Source of the DNA: Letharia columbiana
Lineage: Eukaryota > Ascomycota > Lecanoromycetes > Lecanorales > Parmeliaceae
Direction of reading: 5' to 3'
DNA: 64,000 nt
NCBI RefSeq assembly: GCF_014066305.1
Contig: NW_023501103.1
Coordinates: 1 to 64,000 of the forward strand
Made by a program: the position numbers and the translations under genes. Positions 1 through 8,703 of the stretch are shown piece after piece. Within the stretch, counting starts at the first letter, position 1. Every line of letters begins with the position of its first letter. The notes beneath the pieces are model-generated. The model did no database searches. It was not told where the DNA came from and saw nothing but the letters and a program-made list of their open reading frames with translations.

Positions 1-302
1 ACACTTGGCTTGCAAAGTGCGAGACTGCAGACTGGCGGTCAAGTCTAAGGACGACGACCCTACCTTAAGCCAATAACCACTCTTCCATCCCCTTTCATCC
101 TGTCCTCGCACTACCTGCTCGTCGAAAGATGCGCTACTTTTACATCCTACCTTGATTAGGTAGAGTCATTGGAGCATGCAGGCACCGTGCGCGACCGCTC
201 TTCCCCGGAGCCCATCGCACCAGTAGGCTGTCGGAGATCTATTATGAGTGAGCGCAGCTAACCAATCTGCAGGACTTCATTCGCCTGCTTCCTTACACCG
301 TC
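1..302. other. 5' flank of the LCCL-domain gene
   Basis: No coding signal is seen here. The stretch presumably holds the promoter and 5' leader of the LCCL gene that starts at 303. It has CT-rich patches (about 75-120) and ACCTTA/TAGGTAG-type words (around 60 and 150) that recur in other gene-free parts of the window. Confidence 0.4.
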
Positions 303-2277
303 ATGGGCCCTGAAAACCATAATGATGACGCCGAAAACGGCGCGCTACTTGATGAACAGCCTGCCTGGCAGTACGAAGAGAGAGATGATGGACCTGAAGC
401 ATCTACACCCGGGGATCGGATATGCATATGCAGTCTGGGTCATCAGACGCGGGAGATAGTCAATCTCCTCTCCCAGTCTGGCTGCGCGAGTCATCAATGT
501 CTTTTCACTGGAGATGGGTGCCTGTCCGCGTTCGACAAGCTGCTCGAGCGGTCGTAGCCTGGTCTAAGGGGCCTGATCCGCCTCAATTACAGAAGATCAC
601 GCCCTTCTTCCCGTGGATACAAGAATCACTGGCAAGGTTCATTGCTAATCACCTACCGAAGCAAAGACATAAGGCTGCTCTACTAGCCTTTTTCTACTTC
701 TGCTGGCTCTTGACCTTCATTCTGGTGCTCAACCACTCTGCACAAGCTGGCAACATCGAAGGTTACGGCAAACCGCAACCGATCTGGTGCGGAGCAAGCT
801 TCTGGTGAGCCGTACTCTAGATCCCGGGATGCTCAATACTGACTGCAGTAGGAATCCCGGTAACAGCTGTGGCTTGAACGGAAACAGATGTCGCCCTTTT
901 GACAATGCTACCCTCGCCTTTAGATGTCCTGCCAATTGTAAGGCTGTGAAGGTGCTAAACCCACATGCGGTGGGTGACCAGGAGATTAACTACCAGCCGT
1001 ATGTGATTGGCGGACCAACAAGGAGAAAAGAGAACTTCACTATTCCAGACACTGTCTATCGCGGTGACTCGTTTATATGTCAAGCAGCCATACATGCGGG
1101 TCTCGTTGGCAATGATAATGGTGGGTGTGGTGTCGCTCTTCTCTCCGGCCCGCAAAGTAATTTCACATCCACAAAACGGCATGGGATTCAGAGCATTGGA
1201 TTTGATTCGAGCTTTCCAAAATCATTTACGTTCATCTCCGGACTCTCATCGCAGTGCGTAAGGGACCTGCGTTGGCCGCTCCTCGCCGTCACTTGCGGGT
1301 TCACTACCATCCTATCCCTCTGCACGACTTCCCCGCCTGTCTTCTTCTGCTCGATATTCACCATGCTCTTTTTCCACGTCGGACTTGTCTCAGATCCGCC
1401 AAACCACTCTGATTATGCCTCGCTCACGTCACTTGTCATTGGCCGTTTTCTACCAGCAGCGTTCGTGGCATTCGTCATATACCGCTTTTCCGTCAAACCC
1501 CAACAGACGGGCCTGACAGCCAACATCGAGAGAACAGTCCTGTGGCTTGGTGGAGCGTGGGTGGGCGGTCTCAACAATTACACATTCGCCTTCATTCCTC
1601 TACAACGCCTAACTCCACACGACCTCAAAGTGCAGGCTGGAGCAAAACTTGCTTTGGTCCTGGTCGTACTCCTAATTTTTACCATTGCGCTTGGCCAGGT
1701 CTGGTATCTTCGGCTCGAAGGACGCTTCCCTCGCTACCTAGCCATCTACTCCATTTTCGTGGCTTTCCTACTCCTCTGTGTCGCTCTACCTCCTCTCAAT
1801 CTTCGCATTCATCACTATGTACTGGCCCTCCTACTGCTGCCGGGTACGCGTCCGCAGACAAGGCCAGGCTTGCTCTATCAGGGTATTCTCGTAGGCTTGT
1901 TCATCAACGGCGTCGCTCGCTGGGGTTTTGATTCCATATTGCAGACAACGGTGGATCTACGTGGGGACGGACAGTTGGGTTCGCTTCTGCCGGACATCAC
2001 AGCGCCAGTACTTGGTTCATCCAACATCACTTTCTTATGGAGCCGGCCCCCGCATCCGTATGATGGTGTCAGCGTGCTTGTGAATGATGTCGAAAGGCAT
2101 CGGTGGTACTATGGCGAAGGAGACCCTTCGCATACGTTCTACAGGAACGATGAGATGGAGAAAGAGTACTTCAGGTTTGGATACATGAGTGGAAGCGAGA
2201 CCGGGGATTTTACCAAAGCAGGCGTATGGGAAACAGACGGCGGTTTCAAGGAGATGGAGCCGGGGCCAAGTAAATAA
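303..2277 (+). CDS. LCCL-domain multi-spanning membrane protein
   Basis: Deduced exons are 303-432, 477-804 and 849-2277, giving about 628 residues. The 44-bp introns 433-476 and 805-848 keep the phase. The N-terminal part is hydrophilic, followed by one membrane segment (LLAFFYFCWLLTFILVL). Next comes a Cys-rich LCCL domain beginning at the second splice junction (CRNPGNSCGLNGNRC) with a later CGVALLSG block typical of LCCL folds. The C-terminal half has about six or seven hydrophobic segments and ends in a soluble tail. This N-terminal TM, LCCL, multi-TM order is that of fungal LCCL proteins, whose function is not established; LCCL is probably lumenal or extracellular. The gene converges on the NmrA-like gene. 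The family call is firm; the first intron is less certain because its donor (GTCTGG) is atypical. Confidence 0.85.
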
Positions 2278-2744
2278 AGAGATCAGTGTTTATAGATCGC
2301 ATAGAAAATGGAAATTGACCGAGGCCACAATGAGCCATTATCAAATTAGGCGGAAACGTCAAGGCTTGTGGCTACCACATGGCCTACTTACATTGTCCAC
2401 ATTGATGACTTCTGCTTGTTTACTCTGCATACATGGATGCTTGAACACCCCAGACTGGGGCAGAACTTTTAGCATCAAATGTGGAGCCACCCCCCAATGC
2501 TATCTGGGGCATACTGCGTGATCACGCTTGATGAGCGATTGAAAGGGATGATCGTCTTTGCTCCACTGCACCACAACACAGTAAGCCGCCTAGCAAATGC
2601 ATGCTCTCCTAACACGGGTGGGAGGAATACGCTGACTTTTCCGCACGTAGGCCCAACGCCAATAATCAGGTCATGTCTCTTCGTTCATCCAGGTTAGCCC
2701 GTGAGCAGCTTCCTCTAACGGCTGATATCCTCATCAGCTTCAGA
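2278..2744. other. Convergent intergenic region
   Basis: This lies between the 3' ends of the LCCL gene and the NmrA-like gene. Short open frames on both strands resemble no family I know. It presumably holds both 3' UTRs and terminators; no discrete signal could be fixed. Confidence 0.4.
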
Positions 2745-4067
2745 TCAACCACCAAGATGTCTCCCATGGGCACATACAAACACCTCCCGGGCATATTCTT
2801 CGATCCCTCTCCAACCGGGCCACAATGCTCTTGCTTCTTCGACTGCAGTGCCTTTCCCACTATCGCCACCGCTACCGTCTCCGTTCCAGCCATTGGCATC
2901 ATTTACTTCCCTTGAAACGCCCCTTTCCAGGTCCATGCCAAAATACGGAGCTTTGTATTTTCCAAACAACACCTCTAATGCTAGGAGTTGTTCTCTGTAG
3001 CCGTTTGGAACGCTGACTTCGATATCGATGGTCTGACCGTAGACGTAGCGGACTGGGCGGCGTAAGGCACAAGAAAAGAGGCGACATACACGAGTGGGAG
3101 TGAGAAGCTCGAATGCTAAGGCGATGCTGGAGGTGGTAGACCATCAGCGATCATGACACTTTTGGGGAGGGCGATGGACATGAATGAACATACCGATGTC
3201 CGGACCATTTCTGCGGCCCGTCCTTGAGTATCTGAAGGACCGCAGGACCAGTGTCATGCTCTGCGTCGAACCAAGGGATGGCTATGTGGGGATCAAATGG
3301 TGCCTTCCACTCGAAACTACCGTCAGGTTGTAAAGCCATGCGGAACAGAGGCATGGGGAGGCTAGTGAAGTTATTATCTGGCGATCGTCAGTCTTCTTTC
3401 GCTCTCCTTGGCGTCCACCTCACCCACTATAGATGCCTGTGTAGACAAAGGTAGCAGGGAGACCGATCTAGGTTCAGAAGTGCTGGTATCAGCGCTGAGG
3501 TCGTATCACAGAACAGCCATTTCCTCTCACCTGCCGTCTGCGTACAGTATCAGCATCGGCTTGCCATGGACGAGGGAGAACATGTTGGACTCACATGTAA
3601 TTCTCGACCGTAAATTTACAGCTCCATAATGGCACCGCTGGCCAACCCTTCCCGAAGACACTATGATCAGGCATGCTGCTGTAGACGTATTGCTGGACAT
3701 GAGCTTTCTTGGCCGCATCGGCCAGCGATTTGCCGATGGCCACCTCGTCGCCCCATGAGATGGTATTGATGAATGCCTTGCGAGCACCTGCGAAGAGGTC
3801 TGCTACGAGCTCTTTGTCTTCGAGGGAGCCTTGGATGAGGATAACATTTTGGAGGGCTTCAAGCTCTTGGCCCACGGGGGTGGTCTTCTGACTAACATGG
3901 GCTCTGACCTGATACCTACCCGCCTATCAGTGTCACCGTGTCTCCGCCTCGGTAAGGGCGAGGATGATTGAGGGGACATGATTTTACCCTACTGCCGAGG
4001 CGACACGAGCAAGGGAAGCAGCTTGTCGGCCTGTAGCATTGACGATTACTAGTGTTTTGTTTGTCAT
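2745..4067 (-). CDS. NmrA-like NAD(P)-binding protein with a 7-nt microexon
   Basis: Six deduced exons on the minus strand: 3988-4067, 3595-3915, 3531-3537, 3428-3467, 3194-3377 and 2745-3126 (337 residues). All joins keep phase. Residues 10-15 (NATGRQ) form the dinucleotide-binding turn of a Rossmann fold. Later family motifs are TISWGDE, VYSSMPDHS, the VENYIRQIGLPATFVYTG block, LQPDGSFEWKAPFD, PWFDAEHD and APYFGMDLERG. NmrA-like proteins (HSCARG group) are atypical short-chain dehydrogenases that sense NAD(P)(H) rather than catalyse; a regulatory role is inferred. The third exon is only seven bases (ACGGCAG) and supplies most of Ile-Arg-Gln, which the family expects here. Upstream lies a long GGA/GAT repeat that may fall in the promoter. 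The exact C-terminus (stop at 2745) is less sure. Confidence 0.85.
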
Positions 4068-4184
4068 GTGAATTGCTGCAGGAAATCAAAGGGATATGGT
4101 AATGTGAAAAGAACAATATGGAGTCCACTAAAGCAGGGCTTGAACTGAGAGACGTTGGAGGGAGTGCATGGAAGAAATGCAAAT

Positions 4185-4240
4185 GGAGGAGGAGGAGGAG
4201 GAGGAGGAGGAGAAGAATGATGATGATGATGATGATGATG
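4185..4240. repeat. (GGA)n-(GAT)n compound microsatellite
   Basis: About ten GGA units run directly into about eight GAT units, giving a purine-rich strand asymmetry. It lies roughly 120 bp upstream of the NmrA-like start codon on the opposite strand, so it may sit in that gene's promoter or 5' leader. Confidence 0.9.
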
Positions 4241-4401
4241 CAAGGGGAGCTGGGATCACGCAAGGTCAAAGAGAGGACAAGGAGGGCAAGTGGGTATGGG
4301 AAAGGGGGAACGGGAAACGGGGGGAAAAGCTGGGGAAATAGAGTTGTTGGGTAGGGCAGAGATATTGTTTGGTACTGGAATGGTGGAAGAATCAAGTACC
4401 T

Positions 4402-4438
4402 AGTAGTAATAATAACAATAATAATAATAATAATAATA
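4402..4438. repeat. (AAT)n microsatellite
   Basis: Imperfect run of AAT units, with one AAC interruption, in gene-free DNA. It is simple sequence only. Confidence 0.9.
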
Positions 4439-4984
4439 TGATGGGGAAGAACGGGGGAGAACGGGGAAGAAAGGAAGAATTGAACTACTCGTACTACTCT
4501 GGTATGTAAGGTACTTTAGAGTATACTCTATCTTCCCCCACAATCAGAGTTTGTTTGATAAGGAAAGTCAAGGAAAGCCGTCTTTTCTTAGCTCTGAACC
4601 GTCGACATGGTGACATCTCATGACACGATATGACGATACGGTGATTGAGCAAGATAGAGAGTCATAAAATCATATGCTGCTTGGCTCGTTGAACAGGATG
4701 TGGAGGAGAGTCAGCGGTGTGCAGAAGGCGAGGAAGGTATTGTGTGACCGTGTGCGTGAATAGTATCGAGTCAATCCTCACGCGGACAAAGCTCCGATGC
4801 CACTTGATTGATAGACAGATCCGCGGAGACGATCAATTCATCCATCCTTCAAACAAATTATCATGTAGAGTAAACGATCGTTGTATGCATTCATCCTAAC
4901 TGGGCTGCGTTGAGGAGGAGGGGCAACAAATGGTAGTCCTCGTTCGGATAACGTGTATCTGCAACTTTCCAAGAGGCGTTGTTC

Positions 4985-5014
4985 GATGATGATGATGATG
5001 ATGATGATGATGAT
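4985..5014. repeat. (GAT)n microsatellite
   Basis: About ten uninterrupted GAT units in the gene-free stretch; no coding frame uses it. Confidence 0.9.
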
Positions 5015-6387
5015 AATGGTTGAATGATTGATGGTGTGAAAACAGTAAAGTAAAAAGCAGGGACTGATATATTTACGTAATCCCGTCTGAGGGTCTAAAA
5101 GCTTGAAAAAGATTCTGGGGAATGCGAAAAATATACGGGTGAGGCTTTATTGGTTATAAGCGAGTCCAAACAACCGAAAAGTAAGGTAGTCCAACAACCT
5201 CGTCTTCACAATCATGATTAGCGAAAAGCAACGGATAATACTTCTGCTTCGAGTCAAACGCGAGAAGATCCATCGGGCGATCAAAGCACCTCGAGTATCC
5301 ACCGAAAATCACTCGTCTCGCAAAGAGAGAAAGAAGAAGAATCTATGGGCATCTACTACGGTTGTATTTGGTGCGGATGTTTGCATCATCGCTTCCGAGG
5401 ACAAGGAAGGAGGTTGATCTGTTACGGCCTTTTGCAGCATCTAGCCGTCCCTTGGACTCACGGGAAGCCTAATAAGTAATAGCACGTGGACTGGAAACTA
5501 TCCCGAAAATGGTCACTATAACCAATCACCAGAGAACACATGCTTTCACAAATTCGAGGTTGGATCGAGGACATTATTGAGCATCGTCATAGGCAGTTGG
5601 ACAGGTGTTCCAGGGGGCTCATCGAGTAGACTCGTCCTGCTGTTCAACTGGGGCCTGGCCATCTGTTCGTAGGCATTCTGGCAGCTACTTTGGGTATCTG
5701 GTGCACGTAGCCTTCCAGCAAGCCATCAAAGGCTTTGGAGAAACCATCTTCAACTGGAAAATCCTTCGCGCAAAGCACCACCTCTATCCTTCCAAAAACA
5801 ACCACCTGATTCTCACCCCAAACAAGCCGTGGCGCGCATAGCTATAATGCCCCAAATACCTAACAGTCTCGAGCGCTGGCCTGCTCTCATCTTGCACGAT
5901 CATAGGCTTAAGCCGTATGAACCAGCTGATGATGCGTAGGAGCATTTCGTCCCAATTTTGAGCGGGCGGGAAACTTCTTTCTTCATGCTGGAATGTTTGA
6001 TATATTCGAGATCGATACCCCCACAACTACGACTTTTTCTGGCGTCGCTTCTGCACATCCAACAGGTCAATGGATCACCCCAGGGACGGTTGGCTCTTGA
6101 ATACAATAATTTGTTCTGAAGACGGTCGTAGATTTCAGCTTCGACGCGACGGCACGCAAGCCAATTGATGCTATTAATTGGTACGGAGACATTTGAAGCT
6201 GGGGTTCTCGGTGCATTTGCGTCCAGATCTCTGCCTGGTGTTATTGAAGCAACTCTTTAGAGTAGTGACCGGCACCTTGGAAGGAAAGGATGCTTCACTG
6301 CATAACAATGTCACAGCAGATGTTACTTTATCTCCACAAATTTTCGCGGAGAGTGAACGGCGGCTAAATTTGGACCCGGAACCTTAA

Positions 6388-6846
6388 CTACGCCACTCCA
6401 ACCATGCTCCATACGTCTGGTGAACTTTGAGCGAGCAATCGAGCCATGCTGAGCTCGTCCGCATGGACATGAGCCCCTGACCGTTTGAGTAGGGAGACAT
6501 GTTCCATGAGTCCGGCATTGGCTGAGGCAAACAAAGGCGTTCGGCCGGTGTTGTTTCGCAGGTGCACTGAAGCGCCTTTTGTCAGCAGGATCCGAAGGAT
6601 TTCTAGACTAGGTCCTGTAGCGGCAATATGCTTTCGTGAATGCTTAGCTTAACAATGCCGTCAATGATGCGTGGGTACTCACCAAAGGCGTATTGCCGGA
6701 GTAATCGGCCTCGTTGAGCAGCCAGCCATGATCGCCCTTCAAAAGCTTCTGGATCTCGGGAACGTCCCCCTTGGAGATAGCATATCCAAGGGACGTAAGA
6801 CGTGCTAGTCGGTCAGGTAACACGCCGCTGGGGTGCTCAAATACCA
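6388..6846 (-). pseudogene. Severed ankyrin-repeat 3' part of the asparaginase gene
   Basis: This is the downstream part of the asparaginase gene, cut from its 5' part (8695-10208) by the LTR element. It holds the rest of exon 4 (6683-6846), a 52-bp intron (6631-6682, GTGAGT donor) and exon 5 (6388-6630, TAG stop). The translation starts within the VFEHPSGVLP linker and contains ankyrin units (SGNTPLHIAATG; NNTGRTPLFASANAG) as in fungal asparaginases with C-terminal ankyrin repeats. No ATG-led start of its own is evident, and the frame matches that of the 5' part exactly once the element and one target-site copy are removed. It is probably no longer translated unless the insertion is spliced out or absent from other alleles. 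Confidence 0.9.
6842..6846. repeat. Target-site duplication, left copy (TACCA)
   Basis: The five bases TACCA immediately precede the TG of the left LTR and are repeated directly after the CA of the right LTR (8704-8708). Five-base duplications are usual for LTR-retroelement integrases. Confidence 0.93.
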
Positions 6847-7026
6847 TGTCGGTAACTCAACACACGCTACCACTAGTACTTATTCGGCCTAGTACATTGG
6901 TATATAAAGGCTGTCTTCTTGTACATAGAGTCCTTCTTCTTTAGACTTTACAGACATCATTAAGAATACCATATCTAGTGATCAGTCTCATTATAGCAGT
7001 AACTGCATACCCAGGTATTACCAACA
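6847..7026 (+). repeat. Left LTR (180 bp)
   Basis: Starts TGTCGGTAACTC and ends TTACCAACA. It carries a TATATAAA box at 6901-6908, a likely element promoter. It is identical to the right LTR by direct reading. Confidence 0.93.
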
Positions 7027-7275
7027 CTGATCAGTGTACTTCAATACTAGTACACAGATTAGCAAGGCCATACTCTGAAGGAAGTCCGTCCCGATATCGC
7101 CGCGGTACTTTACATGGTTCTATGTTACTCAATCGATTCCGCTCATTGTGACGATTCGATTGAATAGAACTACAATTTCTACAATTCCTACAACTCCTAC
7201 CCAGCAGAGAAAACACCCAGAAAACACCAAACACCACCAAGCTTCACACCACATTAACACATAACACACACCAAA

Positions 7276-8007
7276 ATGGACACCAAAATGGCTACTGACT
7301 CTCCACCTATGACTACGAGTGAGCTAGAGGAACTACAAGGAGCCAAGCCACCAGACAACAAAGAGGAACTCGAGAAATTCGTCCGTTGGAGGATACAACA
7401 ATACAAAATACACAAATTTACCACACTCTCTGACGTCTTTGCTGACGACTTTGCCCTATACGTCAGAGAGGACTTCGAGGTTCTTAGCAAGGACGCCATT
7501 ACCAGCCTACGAGATTGCCTACGGGCCAATGGAGCCTATGTTAAGGAAAGGAAGAGGACTCTCGATGGCCAAAGAATTAGCAGACGTAATCAAGGAAGAG
7601 ATCCCATGGCCATCAGACGACGAAGGCCGTCCCCCACCAAAACCATCTCATTACTACCCTCAGCAACCGTTTCAATCAATGCAGGAACAACAGCCTTATC
7701 GACCGGAGAACACTATTCCTCTCCCCCGCAAACACCTTATCAACCAATTGTCGAAGATACCACTCCAGTCCACCTTCCCCCCACTCCAATTGTCGAGGAT
7801 ACCACTCCAGTCCACCCTCCCTCCACTCCAAGCGACGGCCCTCCACGTCAGCCTCAACAACAACAGCCTGAGGATACCACTGCGCTCCTTCCCCCCTCAC
7901 CACAAACTGCGGCCCAGATTACCGAGTCCCACACCTACTACCCTCGCCCTACCAAGTCATTCAAGACTTCGAGATCAAGGAACAGGCCGTTGCAGAGGAT
8001 TCTTTGA
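7276..8007 (+). CDS. Gag-like or orphan ORF of the LTR element
   Basis: A 243-residue frame starts at an ATG 250 bp after the left LTR. The first ~90 residues look like an acidic helical domain (EELEKFVRWRIQQYKIHKF; LSKDAITSLRDCLRANGAYV), as expected of a Gag N-terminus, though no domain is matched. After about residue 95 the plus-one frame (running to about 8215) reads more naturally (MAKELADVIKEEIPWPSDDE), then turns Pro/Gln-rich. This suggests either a mutation or a +1 frameshift near 7555-7570. The tail contains a 14-residue repeat (IVEDTTPVH motif). No zinc knuckle or enzyme domain is seen. Whether it is expressed is unknown. Confidence 0.5.
   Translation: MDTKMATDSPPMTTSELEELQGAKPPDNKEELEKFVRWRIQQYKIHKFTTLSDVFADDFALYVREDFEVLSKDAITSLRDCLRANGAYVKERKRTLDGQRISRRNQGRDPMAIRRRRPSPTKTISLLPSATVSINAGTTALSTGEHYSSPPQTPYQPIVEDTTPVHLPPTPIVEDTTPVHPPSTPSDGPPRQPQQQQPEDTTALLPPSPQTAAQITESHTYYPRPTKSFKTSRSRNRPLQRIL
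7744..7827 (+). repeat. Two 42-bp tandem units inside the LTR element
   Basis: Units 7744-7785 and 7786-7827 both begin CCAATTGTCGA and differ at a few positions. The length is a multiple of three, so the frame gains a repeated 14-residue block. Confidence 0.85.
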
Positions 8008-8149
8008 AGAGCACTACGATGAAGAGCATTACAAGCAGCAGCCCTGTCAACACGAGCCAACTCTCTGCGGTTCTACGTCCGCGCACTATATCGATCCTCA
8101 GAGAGTCTACTTTCTCGCTCAGCACCGCTCGAATTCAGCATACTCCAAA

Positions 8150-8221
8150 TCTCGCTCCACCTTTCGCCTCCCAGCATGCTCATTTTCTCGCTCCACTTTT
8201 CGCCTCCCAGCATAGTCATTT
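8150..8221 (+). repeat. Two 36-bp tandem units inside the LTR element
   Basis: Units 8150-8185 and 8186-8221 (TCTCGCTCCAC... CTCATTT) are followed by a partial, decayed third copy from 8222. They lie past the end of the main frame. Confidence 0.8.
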
Positions 8222-8523
8222 TCTCGCCTCTTGGCTCGCCTCTCCGCTCGGCTACATTCGTGATACGGAGAAGCGGAAGGCTATAGGCCAAGGATAGGTG
8301 CATAGAGTATATAGACGATGCATTCTTGATGTAGCTATCCAGGGATTTGATCATAAGGATCTATCTTTCTCTTATTGCTACTAGAAATAAACCTAGCATG
8401 ATCAGATCTACGCCCACAGCAAAGGGAGGGATTGCAGCCATAGAGAGCATTACAGAGAAGGATTCGAAGAAGTAATATTTTAATAGCAGGCGAATAGCCT
8501 CATCTCTTTTCGGTTTTTGCCAG

Positions 8524-8703
8524 TGTCGGTAACTCAACACACGCTACCACTAGTACTTATTCGGCCTAGTACATTGGTATATAAAGGCTGTCTTCTTGTA
8601 CATAGAGTCCTTCTTCTTTAGACTTTACAGACATCATTAAGAATACCATATCTAGTGATCAGTCTCATTATAGCAGTAACTGCATACCCAGGTATTACCA
8701 ACA
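8524..8703 (+). repeat. Right LTR (180 bp)
   Basis: Direct copy of 6847-7026, identical by direct reading, with its TATATAAA at 8578-8585. On the minus strand it places TGT-TGG-TAA straight after the interrupted asparaginase codons, ending that reading frame. Confidence 0.93.

Larger units (their letters stand above)
4068..6387. other. Gene-poor intergenic region with microsatellites
   Basis: No recognisable gene was found in these 2.3 kb. The region contains GGA, GAT and AAT repeats listed separately. On the minus strand around 5,780-6,100 short frames of ordinary protein-like composition are broken by stops; this may be a decayed gene, but no family could be assigned. Confidence 0.5.
6847..8703 (+). 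mobile_element. Non-autonomous LTR retroelement, 1,857 bp
   Basis: The element is bounded by two 180-bp direct repeats (6847-7026 and 8524-8703) that start TGTCGG, end CCAACA and are identical by eye. It is flanked by TACCA on both sides. The 1,497-bp interior has one long frame (7276-8007) but no recognisable protease, reverse transcriptase, RNase H or integrase, so it must depend on a relative for movement. No clear primer-binding site or polypurine tract was found. It lies inside exon 4 of the asparaginase gene, in the opposite orientation to that gene. Identical LTRs imply recent insertion. It resembles TRIM/LARD-like elements, or a deletion derivative of a full element; superfamily cannot be told. 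Confidence 0.93.

Noticed and set aside
4981..5020. Possible CRISPR-like or satellite array in the GAT repeat region
   Set aside because: It is a plain trinucleotide microsatellite without spacers; CRISPR arrays are not expected in fungi.
6847..8703. The asparaginase interruption as a long natural intron
   Set aside because: TG...CA-bounded identical 180-bp repeats with a 5-bp flanking duplication are diagnostic of LTR-element insertion, and the rejoined exon is conserved in sequence across the junction.
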